Shown: piece after piece, positions 41,674-50,399 of the stretch
Position numbering within the stretch: position 1 is the stretch's first letter
Layout: each line of letters starts with the position of its first letter
Source: Lentzea fradiae
GTDB taxonomy: Bacteria; Actinomycetota; Actinomycetes; Mycobacteriales; Pseudonocardiaceae
Assembly (NCBI RefSeq): GCF_900100955.1
Contig: NZ_FNCC01000010.1
Coordinates: forward strand, 284,674-348,673
Direction of reading: 5' to 3'
Length of the DNA: 64,000 bases
The notes under the pieces: generated by a model
Seen by the model: the letters and a program-made list of their open reading frames with translations, nothing else
The model's database searches: none
Told to the model about the DNA's origin: nothing
Program-made: the position numbers and the translations under genes

Positions 41674-42680
41674 CCGGCGCACCCACCCAAGCTGAACTGG
41701 AAGCCGCCCGACTGGTCTTGGACCGGATGGGCGTCACCGCCGAGGACCTGCTCAGGTCGGTGAAACCGCCGGCACCCACGTTCGCCGAGTACATCCCTGT
41801 CGTGGCGGCCGCAGTCAGCGACGGAACGCGCCGCGCCTACACGCCCTACTGGAACCGCGTGCTCGAACAGTGGGCGGACGTCTCGCTCAGCGACCGCACC
41901 CCGACCGACATCCAGCGCCTGGTGCAGCACCTCAAGGCCAACCTCACCGTCCGACGCAACACCCGCAACGGCAACTCCGCCGCCGAACACCTCATCGCCG
42001 CCCTGCGCTGCCTCTACCGCCACGCCGTCGACGACGAACTCATCGACGAACGCTCCAACCCCGCAGCAAAGGTAGCCAAACCCCGACGTCAACCCAGCAA
42101 CCGACGGGCCCTGTCCGGCAAACAGATGGACCAACTCAACGATGTCGTCGCCACCACCGGCAACGATCCGCAGTTGGACTCGCTGATCGTCCGATTCCAC
42201 ACCGAAACCGCAGCCCGGCGTGGTGGCGCCCTCGCCCTGCGACCGAAAGATCTCGACCAGGAGCAGTGCCTGGTTTATCTGCGTGAGAAGGGCGAGACCT
42301 CACGCTGGCAACCGGTCTCCCCCACGCTGATGTGGCATCTCCTGCAACACGTCGAGCATCGCGGCGCGCCGATGAACGGGCGGCTGCTGCGCAACGCCAA
42401 CGGCAGCCAGATCACCTACCACCGCTACGACTACCTGTGGAACCGCGTCGGCCAACAGTTGGCCTGGGCGGGGAAGCAGGGCGTCAGCACCCACTGGCTC
42501 CGCTACACCACCCTGACCTGGGTCGAACGGCATTTCGGCTACGCGGTGGCCCGTGCTTATGCCGGGCACAACGACTCCAACAGCGACGCGGGCAGCACCA
42601 CCACCTACATCCGCGCCACCCTCGAAGAAGTCGCCACCGCACTCGCCACCCTCACCGGAGAACACCACCCACTGACATAA
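41670..42680 (+). CDS. tyrosine recombinase/integrase
   Basis: Site-specific recombinase of 336 residues. The core-binding domain includes DGTRRAYTPYWNRVLEQWADVSL and AALRCLYRHAVDDELI. The catalytic residues are Arg in TAARRGGAL, HWLRYTTLTW (His, Arg), AGHNDSN (second His) and the nucleophile Tyr in TTTYIRAT. Its position just after a tRNA-Leu suggests integrase ancestry, but no duplicated tRNA end is seen downstream in the window. GTG start, coupled to the AbrB-like gene. Confidence 0.88.
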   Translation: MTGAPTQAELEAARLVLDRMGVTAEDLLRSVKPPAPTFAEYIPVVAAAVSDGTRRAYTPYWNRVLEQWADVSLSDRTPTDIQRLVQHLKANLTVRRNTRNGNSAAEHLIAALRCLYRHAVDDELIDERSNPAAKVAKPRRQPSNRRALSGKQMDQLNDVVATTGNDPQLDSLIVRFHTETAARRGGALALRPKDLDQEQCLVYLREKGETSRWQPVSPTLMWHLLQHVEHRGAPMNGRLLRNANGSQITYHRYDYLWNRVGQQLAWAGKQGVSTHWLRYTTLTWVERHFGYAVARAYAGHNDSNSDAGSTTTYIRATLEEVATALATLTGEHHPLT

Positions 42681-42690
42681 CCAGTCGATC

Positions 42691-42730
42691 CCCTGGGCTG
42701 GATCGCACGACGTAGCGATCCAGCCCAGGG
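42691..42730 (+). terminator. terminator of the recombinase gene
   Basis: Perfect 15-bp stem, CCCTGGGCTGGATCG (42691-42705) with its complement (42716-42730), and a 10-base loop, ten bases after the stop. Confidence 0.85.
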
Positions 42731-43130
42731 CCCGTCAGCCTCACCACATCACCGGATCGGTCCTGCATCTGGCCATAGTGGCCCAGTACATCTGACTTTG
42801 GTTGGCGACGCGCCCAGCAGACAGCAGCCATCCCAGTTGATAGCCGACGGGAGGTAGATGTGGGCAAACGCGGCCCAAGCCTCTACCAGTCCCGGTTGAA
42901 CACCTGGGAGCAGTGGAAGCATGTCGCCATTGCCGCCAACGGCCATTGACTTCCACTGTCGCCGCTTCTCGCCGACGGTCACGCAGCTCTGGTAGCCACC
43001 GGCGAGAAGCCTCGATCAGGACGTTCGACCGATCCACGCCGGGCTCGCGAGGATTTCGTCGGCAATGGCTGCGGCGCCACCGAACAGTTCGCAGCGAAGC
43101 GAAACGCTGCTCCTGGGTGCTAATCTCACA
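42731..43130. other. gap with a possible decayed leftward coding frame
   Basis: No firm gene. On the minus strand 42749-42982 an open frame reads partly like a protein (AWAAFAHIYLPSAINWDG), but it has no recognisable family, start site or partner. It may be a remnant. The stretch ends at the LacI operator. Confidence 0.35.
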
Positions 43131-43145
43131 GCTAGCACGTGCAAG
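43131..43145. promoter_or_regulatory. LacI-type operator, copy A (autoregulation)
   Basis: GCTAGCACGTGCAAG has the 8-bp palindrome GCACGTGC at 43135-43142. It lies 26 bases before the start of the LacI gene. Two further copies lie in the rhaI-transporter intergenic region (51604-51618 and 51651-51664), linking regulator and operons. Confidence 0.8.
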
Positions 43146-43170
43146 TGGCCGTGGGGCGAGAGGGTGGACG

Positions 43171-44169
43171 TTGGGGACGAAAGCGGGCAAGCGGGTGACA
43201 GCCGCGGACGTCGCGCGGTCGTTGGGTCTTTCCAGGGCAACGGTGGGATTCGTGCTCAACGGAACGACCGAGCAGAGGATTTCCGAGGCGACCAGGGACC
43301 GCGTCCTGGCGGAGGCCGCGCGCCTCGGTTATCGGCCGCACACGGCCGCCCAGGCACTACGTCGCGGCAGCAGCAGGCTGATCCTGCTGATCATCCCGGA
43401 CTGGCCGGTCGACTTCAGCGTCAGCAAGTGCGTCGAGGAGGCCTCGCACACCCTGGAAGAGGCCGGGTACTCGCTCGTCACCCAGACGCATCATCCGGTG
43501 GGGACGGCGCGCCCGCTCTGGGAGCTGCTCGATCCAGAAGTGGTGGTGGGCTTTGCGCCGTTCACCCCTGACGACGTTACGGCGATGCAGGGCTGCGGTG
43601 TCACGAAGATCGTCCCGGGGCTGGAGCCGAACCCGTCGACGCCTGACCCGCTCGGTCTGCACGACGGCCCGCGTTTGCAAGTCGAGCACCTGCGTGCCCG
43701 CGGGCACGAGCGCCTCGGGTTCGCCGCGACGAGTGACTCGCGAGTGTCCGGCCTGGTCGAGTCCCGGCTGGCAGCGGCCCAGGAAGCCGCTGCGGCCTCG
43801 GGGTTGCCTCCGCTCGTCGTCCGAACCGTCGACGGCAGCCCGGACGCTGCGGGGCAGGCGGTCCAGGACTGGTTGCGGGGGGACGTGACGGGAGTCGTGG
43901 CCTACAACGACGACAGCGCTGCCAGGGTGATCGGCGCCGCCATCCGCGCGGGCCGGGACGTTCCGGCCGACCTCGCCGTCATCGGGCACGACGACAGTCC
44001 GTACACCGCGTTGTTCGTCCCCTCGATCTCGAGCATCCGGATCGACTACGCGGGCCTTGGACGACACCTGGCCGAACTGGCACTCCACGCGGCCACCGGT
44101 CAGCCGCTGTCCGGCGATGGTGTCGACGCCGCGACGGCGGTGGTCGCTCGCGAGTCCACCGCGTCCTGA
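43171..44169 (+). CDS. LacI-family regulator of the rhamnose locus
   Basis: Repressor of 332 residues. The N-terminal HTH is VTAADVARSLGLSRATVGFVLNG (residues 9-31), followed by the hinge GYRPHTAAQALRRG and a periplasmic-binding-protein-like sensor domain ending in DLAVIGHDDSPYTALFVPSISSIRID. TTG 43171 is used because GAGAGGG lies just upstream and the HTH starts immediately; the frame extends further back without family features. Its gene and the rha operons share the TAGCACGTGCTA-type operator, so the inducer is probably L-rhamnose, rhamnulose or a derivative. It converges with lutC with four bases between stops. Confidence 0.92.
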   Translation: MGTKAGKRVTAADVARSLGLSRATVGFVLNGTTEQRISEATRDRVLAEAARLGYRPHTAAQALRRGSSRLILLIIPDWPVDFSVSKCVEEASHTLEEAGYSLVTQTHHPVGTARPLWELLDPEVVVGFAPFTPDDVTAMQGCGVTKIVPGLEPNPSTPDPLGLHDGPRLQVEHLRARGHERLGFAATSDSRVSGLVESRLAAAQEAAAASGLPPLVVRTVDGSPDAAGQAVQDWLRGDVTGVVAYNDDSAARVIGAAIRAGRDVPADLAVIGHDDSPYTALFVPSISSIRIDYAGLGRHLAELALHAATGQPLSGDGVDAATAVVARESTAS

Positions 44170-44173
44170 CGGA

Positions 44174-44752
44174 TCACGCGTCGACGACGACCACCCGCAG
44201 GCTTCTCGGTCCGTGCACGCCTTCCACCCGGTCGAGCTCGATGTCGCTGGTCGCGCTCGGGCCGCTGATCCAGGTCTGGGCGCGCAGCGGATCCAGTCCC
44301 GCGATCGCGGCCGGCACGCCGGGCACGATCTGGTCGCCGCGCACGACGCAGACGTGGATGTCCGGCAGCAGGGAGAAGACCCTGGGACCCTGGCCAGGTC
44401 CGTGGTCGAGCACCACGGTTCCCGTCTCGGCGATGCCGATGGCCACCGTGGTCACCACGGCATCGGCGGTGCGCGGGCCGGACGGCGCCGGTCCGGTGAC
44501 CGGGTGGGGAAACCCGTCCGGCACCGCGACGGTCCTCGCGTCGGCGAGGGCTTCCGCGATCGCGCCGGCCACCTCGGATTCCGCACACCGGCGCACGACC
44601 ACGCCGTAGTCGGCGACCCGCTCGACGAAGAGCCCGACCAGGTCCGGCAGCTTGACCGGCTTCCGGTGAACGCCGGGCACCTCGCTCTCCTCCGACCGGG
44701 CCTGCGCAAGTGCACCGCGGGCCGCGGCCAGGATCTCGTCACGAGCGTTCAT
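44174..44752 (-). CDS. lutC: L-lactate utilisation protein LutC
   Basis: LUD-domain protein of 192 residues, third subunit of the LutABC L-lactate oxidation complex. Signatures: FPHPVTGPAPSGPRTADAVVTT, AIAETGTVVLDHGPGQGPR-like GIAETGTVVLDHG, LLPDIHVCVVRGDQIVP and ISGPSATSDIELDRVEGVHGP at the C-terminus. ATG 44752 overlaps the lutB stop by 14 bases; the longer frame to 44809 is not conserved. It completes conversion of lactate derived from rhamnose to pyruvate. Confidence 0.93.
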   Translation of the reverse strand: MNARDEILAAARGALAQARSEESEVPGVHRKPVKLPDLVGLFVERVADYGVVVRRCAESEVAGAIAEALADARTVAVPDGFPHPVTGPAPSGPRTADAVVTTVAIGIAETGTVVLDHGPGQGPRVFSLLPDIHVCVVRGDQIVPGVPAAIAGLDPLRAQTWISGPSATSDIELDRVEGVHGPRSLRVVVVDA

Positions 44753-46181
44753 CGCGCCTCCACCACTTCCTGAACGACTCCGCCGGTGGCGCCGGGAGGT
44801 CGCGGGCATCCGTCCACAGCGAACCGGGCCAGGGCAGTCTCGTCACAGCGCGCCGCCCACCGGGAAGTCGCCTCCGGCCCAGCCTGCTGAACACGGCTGA
44901 CACGCGTTCGGCGATCCGCAGCCGACCTGACCTGGCCAGCGTCCACGACGCCGCCTTCATCGCCACCGCCTCGGCGTGCGGTCGTGGTCCGCGTCGGACG
45001 TCGACGACCTGCGACCGCAGGTGAACCAACACCTCGGGGATGTCGATGCGGACCGGACAGGCGTCGAAGCAGGCACCGCACAGACTCGACGCGTAGGGCA
45101 GGGAGTCGGTCTGGGCGTCCGTTCCCACACCTTTGAGCAACGGGTTGAGGATCGCCCCGATAGGACCGGGGTAGACGGACCCGTACGCGTGCCCGCCGGT
45201 CCTCTCGTACACCGGGCAGACGTTGAGACAGGCGGAACACCGGATGCACCGCAACGCCTGACGGCCGATCTCGTCGGCCAGTGCGCGGGTACGGCCGTTG
45301 TCCAGCAGGACGACGTGCATCTCCTGCGGTCCGTCGCCCGGGGTCACACCGGACCACGTGGAGGTGTACGGGTTCATCCGCTCGCCGGTGCTCGACCGCG
45401 GCAGGAGCTGGAGGAACACGTCCAGATCGGCCCACGTGGGCACGACCTTCTCGATGCCGACGACCGACACGAGGATCTCCGGCAGGGTGAGGCACATCCG
45501 GCCGTTGCCCTCGGACTCGACGACCACGAGCGTTCCGGTGTCGGCGACGGCGAAGTTCGCGCCGGAGACCGCCATCCTCGCCGAGAGGAACTTCTGCCGC
45601 AGGTGCCGCCGGGCCGCTGCCGCCAGCTCGGCTGGTTCATCGCTCAGCTCAGGATCGGTTCCCTCCATCTTGGACAGGAAGATCTCGCGGATCTCCGCGC
45701 GGTTGCGGTGGATCGCGGGCACCAGGATGTGGCTGGGCAGGTCGTCACCGAGTTGCACGACGAGCTCGGCGAGATCGGTTTCCCACGCGGTGACGCCTTG
45801 GGCGGCGAGCGCCTCGTTGAGCCCGATCTCCTGCGTTGCCATGGACTTGACCTTGACCACTTCGTCGACACCGTGGCTGCGTGCGATGCGACCGACCACG
45901 TCGCACGCCTCGGCGGCGTCCCGCGCCCAGTGGACCGTGACTCCATGATCGGTCAGCGACCGTTCCAGCCGGAGGAGGTGCCGGTCGAGTTGCCGAAGGG
46001 TGTTGTCCTTGATGGCGGCGCCGGCTCGGCGCAGCTCTTCCCACTCCGGCACCTCGGCGACCACCGCCGCGCGCTTGGCGCGGATGGTGGCTGTGGCGTG
46101 AGCGAGGTTCCGCCTGAGCTGCGTGTCGCCGAGGGCTTCGCGGGCTGCCTGGGGAAACGGCGGCATGCCGAGGAACGTCAC
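44739..46181 (-). CDS. lutB: L-lactate utilisation iron-sulfur protein LutB
   Basis: Protein of 480 residues with an N-terminal LUD domain (VVKVKSMATQEIGLNEAL; GANFAVADTGTLVVVESEGNGR) and two 4Fe-4S clusters bound by CIRCSACLNVCP and CGACFDACPVRIDIPE. The C-terminal region is DUF3390-like (FRKWWRRDER end). It passes electrons within LutABC, which oxidises L-lactate to pyruvate. GTG 46181 overlaps the lutA stop (GTGA). Confidence 0.95.
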   Translation of the reverse strand: MTFLGMPPFPQAAREALGDTQLRRNLAHATATIRAKRAAVVAEVPEWEELRRAGAAIKDNTLRQLDRHLLRLERSLTDHGVTVHWARDAAEACDVVGRIARSHGVDEVVKVKSMATQEIGLNEALAAQGVTAWETDLAELVVQLGDDLPSHILVPAIHRNRAEIREIFLSKMEGTDPELSDEPAELAAAARRHLRQKFLSARMAVSGANFAVADTGTLVVVESEGNGRMCLTLPEILVSVVGIEKVVPTWADLDVFLQLLPRSSTGERMNPYTSTWSGVTPGDGPQEMHVVLLDNGRTRALADEIGRQALRCIRCSACLNVCPVYERTGGHAYGSVYPGPIGAILNPLLKGVGTDAQTDSLPYASSLCGACFDACPVRIDIPEVLVHLRSQVVDVRRGPRPHAEAVAMKAASWTLARSGRLRIAERVSAVFSRLGRRRLPGGRRAVTRLPWPGSLWTDARDLPAPPAESFRKWWRRDERS

Positions 46182-46903
46182 CGCTCCCCCTCCGTGCCGG
46201 CCAGGACGTCGGCCAAGTGCATCACCTTCACTCCGGAGCGCTGTCGTGAGAGCAGGCCTCCTATGTGCATGAGACAGGAGTTGTCGCCCGCGACGAGGAC
46301 CTCGGCGCCGGTTTCCCGGACGTGCCGTGCCTTGTCGGCCCCCATCGCGACGGAGGTGTCGGTGTTCTTGAGGGCGAAGGTGCCGCCGAACCCGCAGCAT
46401 TCGTCCGCTGCGGGCAGCTCGACCAGGTCGATGCCGCGAACAGCCCGCAGCAGGCGCAACGGCCGGTCACCGACCCGCAGCATCCGCAGCGAGTGGCAGG
46501 TCGGGTGGTAGGTGACGCGGTGTGGGAAGTAGGCGCCGACGTCCTCGACGCCCAGTACGTCGACGAGGAACTCGGACAGCTCGAACACCTTCGACGAGGC
46601 CGCTGCGAGCCGTTCGTCATTGCCCCGGCGAGCCACGATCCCGTGCTGGTGCCGGACCGACCCGGCGCACGAACCGGACGGCGTGACGATCGCGTCGTAC
46701 CCGTCGAACGCCTTGGCGAAAGTGCGCACGACGGGCACGGCCTCGTCGAGGTAGCCGGTGTTCACCATCGGCTGACCGCAGCACGTCTGCGCGTCCGGGA
46801 AGTCCACGTCGACCCCGAGCCGGCGCAGCAACCGGACGACGGACTTGCCGGTCTCGGGGAACAGCGCGTCGTTGACGCAGGTGACCAGGAGCGCGACCTT
46901 CAC
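46178..46903 (-). CDS. lutA: L-lactate utilisation protein LutA
   Basis: Protein of 241 residues with two CCG domains: TCCGQPMVNTGY in the first half and ECCGFGGTFALKN in the second, the cysteine-rich heterodisulfide-reductase-like domains of LutA/GlcF. VTYHPTCHSLRMLRVGDRPLRLL lies between. GTG 46903 overlaps the rhaB stop by four bases. Placement directly after rhaB shows that lactate here is a product of rhamnose breakdown. Confidence 0.95.
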   Translation of the reverse strand: MKVALLVTCVNDALFPETGKSVVRLLRRLGVDVDFPDAQTCCGQPMVNTGYLDEAVPVVRTFAKAFDGYDAIVTPSGSCAGSVRHQHGIVARRGNDERLAAASSKVFELSEFLVDVLGVEDVGAYFPHRVTYHPTCHSLRMLRVGDRPLRLLRAVRGIDLVELPAADECCGFGGTFALKNTDTSVAMGADKARHVRETGAEVLVAGDNSCLMHIGGLLSRQRSGVKVMHLADVLAGTEGER

Positions 46904-48363
46904 GGCACCTCCGCCCCGCTCCACAGCGCTGTCCGCGCCGAAGGGGTGTACCTGCGCACCGGGTGGGTGCTGCGGATCAACGCGCGCATCGAGGCCAGGT
47001 CCGGCAAGTCCTCACCGAGGGCGCGGGCTTGCACGAGCACGTTGCCGAGCGCCGTCGCCTCCACGGGGCCGGCCACGACGGGCACGCCGCAGGCGTCGGC
47101 GGTCAGCTGGCAGAGCAGTTCGTTGCGAGCTCCTCCCCCGACGACGTGCACGACGTCGACCGGACGGCCGGTCACATCCGCGACCTCGCGCACCGCGCGC
47201 CGGTAGGCCAGCGCCAGGCTGTCGAGAACGCACCGCACGAACTCCGCCGGGCTGGCCGGGGGTTCCTGCTCCGTTGCCCTGCACGCGTTCTCGATCCTGG
47301 CGGGCATGTCACCAGGCGGGAAGAACTCCGGTGTGTTGATGTCCACCACAGCACGCAACGGTGGTACCTCGGCCGCCTGGGCGAGCAGGTCCGGCAGGTT
47401 CACCTCGAAGCCGCGAGCGCGCCACGCCCGCACGCACTCGGACAACACCCACAGGCCCATCACGTTGCGCAGGAAGCGGATCTTGCCGTCCACTCCCACC
47501 TCGTTGGTGAAGTTGGCCGCCATCGCGGCATCCGACAGCACGGGTGCGTCCAGCTCGACACCAACCAACGACCACGTGCCAGAGGAGATGTAGGCGAAGT
47601 TGGTTCCCGGTTCCGCGGGAACTCCCACGACCGCGGAGGCCGTGTCGTGGGAGCCGACCGCGATCACCGGGAGGGTCGGCAAGCCAGCCTCCCCGGCGAC
47701 TTCCGGCAGCAACGGGCCGATCACGTCCCCAGCTGACCGCAGTGGCGGGAACAGCCCGCGCGGCACGCCCACCGCATCGGCGAGCCCGGTTGCCCAAGAG
47801 CGGGTGCGCACGTCGTAGAGCTGGGTCGTCGACGCGTTCGTGTGTTCGGCGCCGATCTGCCCGGTCAGCCAGTAGGCGAGCAGGTCGGGAACCATCAGCA
47901 TCGTCGAGGCGTGGCGCAGCCGTGGACCGTCGAGCTCGGACACCAGCTGGTACAGCGTGTTGAACGGGAGCTGCTGGATCCCTGTGGTGGTGTAGAGGTC
48001 GCGGTCCGGCACGACCAGGCGCACCTGGTCGATGACACCGTCGGTCCGGTCGTCCCGGTAGTGCACCGGGTTGCCGAGCATCGTCCCGTCGGCAGCGAGC
48101 AGACCGTAGTCGACCGCCCAGGAGTCGATGCCGATCGCGTCGACCGGGGTCTGTGCGTGGGCGGCCCGGATCCCTTCCAGGACCTTCGCGTAGATGCCCA
48201 GGACGTCCCAGTGCAGGGTCGGCTTCTGGCGGCCGGCCACGCGCACCGGCCCGTTCGGGAACCGGTGCGCTTCCTCGAGCACGAGCCGGCCGGTGCCGAC
48301 TGTGCCCACCATGACCCTGCCGCTGGTGGCGCCCAGGTCGACAGCCGCGACGCGCACGGTCAT
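46900..48363 (-). CDS. rhaB: rhamnulokinase
   Basis: FGGY-family kinase of 487 residues that phosphorylates L-rhamnulose to L-rhamnulose-1-phosphate. Signatures: VAAVDLGATSGRVMVG (phosphate 1), RFPNGPV and LHWDVLGIY as in rhamnulokinases, DSWAVDYGLL, GSHDTASAVVGVP with the catalytic Asp, YISSGTWSLVG and VHVVGGGARNELLCQLTAD (adenosine region). ATG overlaps the rhaEW stop by four bases. Length is typical. Confidence 0.96.
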   Translation of the reverse strand: MTVRVAAVDLGATSGRVMVGTVGTGRLVLEEAHRFPNGPVRVAGRQKPTLHWDVLGIYAKVLEGIRAAHAQTPVDAIGIDSWAVDYGLLAADGTMLGNPVHYRDDRTDGVIDQVRLVVPDRDLYTTTGIQQLPFNTLYQLVSELDGPRLRHASTMLMVPDLLAYWLTGQIGAEHTNASTTQLYDVRTRSWATGLADAVGVPRGLFPPLRSAGDVIGPLLPEVAGEAGLPTLPVIAVGSHDTASAVVGVPAEPGTNFAYISSGTWSLVGVELDAPVLSDAAMAANFTNEVGVDGKIRFLRNVMGLWVLSECVRAWRARGFEVNLPDLLAQAAEVPPLRAVVDINTPEFFPPGDMPARIENACRATEQEPPASPAEFVRCVLDSLALAYRRAVREVADVTGRPVDVVHVVGGGARNELLCQLTADACGVPVVAGPVEATALGNVLVQARALGEDLPDLASMRALIRSTHPVRRYTPSARTALWSGAEVP

Positions 48364-50399
48364 CGCAGGAATCCCGCGGCCACGCCCGCGTCGACGGGGA
48401 TGTGCAGGCCGGTGGTCTGGACGAGGTCGCCGCCGGTGAGCGCGAACACGGCGGCGGCGACGTGCTCGGGCAACACCTCGCGCTTGAGCAGCGTGCGCTG
48501 GGCATAGAACGCGCCCAGCTCCTCCTCCGGCACGCCGTACACGGCGGCGCGCTGGGCTCCCCAGCCGCCGGCGAAGATGCCGGAGCCCTGCACCACGCCA
48601 TCGGGGTTGACCCCGTTGACCCGGATGCCGTGGGCGCCGAGCTCGGCGGCCAGCAGCCGGACCTGGTGGGCCTGGTCTGCTTTCGCGGCGCCGTAGGCGA
48701 CGTTGTTCGGCCCGGCGAACACGGAGTTCTTCGACGAGATGTAGACGATGTCGCCACCGATGCCCTGTTCGACCATCGCTTTCGCCGAGGCCCTGGAGAC
48801 CAGGAACGAACCCTTGGCCATCACGTCGTGCTGCAGGTCCCAGTCGCGGTCGGTGGTCTCCAGCAACGGCTTCGAGATCGACAGGCCGGCGTTGTTCACG
48901 ACCAGGTCGAGCCCGCCGAACGCCAACGTGGTGGCGTCCACTGCCGCCTGCACGGCGCCGGTGTCGGTGACGTCCGCGGTGATCGCAACGGCGTGGTCCG
49001 TGGAACCGATCTCGGCGGCTGTCCTGGCAGCGGCTGCGGCGTCGAGGTCGGCGATCGCCACGCAGGCACCCTCGGCGGCGAGCCGCAGGGCGATTGCCCT
49101 GCCGATGCCCGAGCCCGCACCGGTCACGAGGGCGATCCGCCCGGCGAGGGGTTTCGGCTTCGGCATCCGCTGCAGCTTGGCTTCTTCCAGCGCCCAGTAC
49201 TCGATCCGGAACTTCTCGCTTTCCGGGATGGGTGCGTAGGAGGACACGGCCTCGGCGCCGCGCATGACGTTGATGGCGTTGACGTAGAACTCACCGGCCA
49301 CGCGCGCCGTCTGCTTGTCGCGTCCGAACGAGAACATGCCGACGCCGGGAACCAGCACGATCGCCGGATCAGCACCGCGCATCGCTGGGGAGTCCGCGGT
49401 CGCGTGTCGCTCGTAGTAGGCGCGGTAGGAGTCGCGGTAGTCCGCGTGCAGCTGCTTGAGCCGCGCGATCACGTCCTCCAGCGGTGCGGTGCCCGGCAGG
49501 TCCACCACGAGTGGGCGGACCTTGGTCCGCAGGAAGTGGTCGGGGCACGAGGTTCCCAGTTCGGCCAGCGGTCCCAGCTTTTCCCGCGAGAGGAAGTCGA
49601 GCACGGCCTCCGAGTCGGTGTAGTGCCCGACCACGCGCTGGTCGGTCGAGGCGAGTCCGCGGATCAACGGCGCGAGTGCCGCCGCACGAGCCCGCCGGTC
49701 GGTTTCGAGCAGGGCCTCGAAGCCTGGTACCACCGCACCGAACGGCTCCGCGCAACCGCGCTCGACCAGGAACCTCTCGGCGGTCCGGATGATCTCCAGC
49801 GAGTTCTGCCGGCATTCCTCGGAAGTGGCTCCCCAGGCGGTGATGCCGTGCCCGCCGAGGATGACGCCGATCGCCTGCGGGTTGGCCGCCTTGACCGCGG
49901 CGATGTCCAGCCCCAACTGGAAACCGGGGCGCCGCCAGTCCACCCAGACGACGCGGTCGCCGAAGCACTCCTTCGTCAGGGCGGCACCGTCGGCGGCGGT
50001 GGCGAGCGCGATGCCGGAGTCCGGGTGCAGGTGGTCGACGTGTGCCGCGTCGACCAAGCCGTGCATGGCCGTGTCGATCGAGGGCGCCGCACCGCCCCGG
50101 CCGTGCAGGCAGAAGTCGAACGCGGCGACCATCTCGTCCTCACGCTCGACCCCGGGGTAGATGTCGACGAGCGCACGGAGCCGGTCCAACCGCAGCACGG
50201 CCAGCCCTGTCTCGGTCAGCGTGCCGAGGTCACCGCCGGATCCCTTGACCCACAACAGTTCCGCGAGCGAACCAGTCACCGGGTCGGTCGTGACGCCTTT
50301 CGCCGAGGTGTTGCCACCGGCGTAGTTGGTGTTGCGCGGGTCGGCGCCGAGCGCGTTGCTGCGCGCGATGAGCTGTTCGGGCACGGTCATGGTGGTCAT
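48360..50399 (-). CDS. rhaEW: bifunctional rhamnulose-1-phosphate aldolase / L-lactaldehyde dehydrogenase
   Basis: Fusion of 679 residues. The N-terminal class II aldolase part (DPRNTNYAGGNTSAKG; MHGLVDAAHVDHLHPDSGIALA with metal His residues; ILGGHGITAWG) cleaves rhamnulose-1-phosphate to DHAP and L-lactaldehyde. The C-terminal SDR domain (VTGAGSGIGRA near residue 424; NNAGLSISK; YGAAKADQ near 565) oxidises lactaldehyde to L-lactate. ATG 50399 overlaps the rhaI stop (ATGA); the frame extends three codons further without a Shine-Dalgarno. Its product lactate feeds the lutABC genes of the same operon. Confidence 0.95.
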   Translation of the reverse strand: MTTMTVPEQLIARSNALGADPRNTNYAGGNTSAKGVTTDPVTGSLAELLWVKGSGGDLGTLTETGLAVLRLDRLRALVDIYPGVEREDEMVAAFDFCLHGRGGAAPSIDTAMHGLVDAAHVDHLHPDSGIALATAADGAALTKECFGDRVVWVDWRRPGFQLGLDIAAVKAANPQAIGVILGGHGITAWGATSEECRQNSLEIIRTAERFLVERGCAEPFGAVVPGFEALLETDRRARAAALAPLIRGLASTDQRVVGHYTDSEAVLDFLSREKLGPLAELGTSCPDHFLRTKVRPLVVDLPGTAPLEDVIARLKQLHADYRDSYRAYYERHATADSPAMRGADPAIVLVPGVGMFSFGRDKQTARVAGEFYVNAINVMRGAEAVSSYAPIPESEKFRIEYWALEEAKLQRMPKPKPLAGRIALVTGAGSGIGRAIALRLAAEGACVAIADLDAAAAARTAAEIGSTDHAVAITADVTDTGAVQAAVDATTLAFGGLDLVVNNAGLSISKPLLETTDRDWDLQHDVMAKGSFLVSRASAKAMVEQGIGGDIVYISSKNSVFAGPNNVAYGAAKADQAHQVRLLAAELGAHGIRVNGVNPDGVVQGSGIFAGGWGAQRAAVYGVPEEELGAFYAQRTLLKREVLPEHVAAAVFALTGGDLVQTTGLHIPVDAGVAAGFLR

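Noticed and set aside
42749-42982. 77-codon leftward frame near the LacI gene
   Set aside because: A stretch looks protein-like but there is no Shine-Dalgarno, family or partner; it is noted only within the gap entry.
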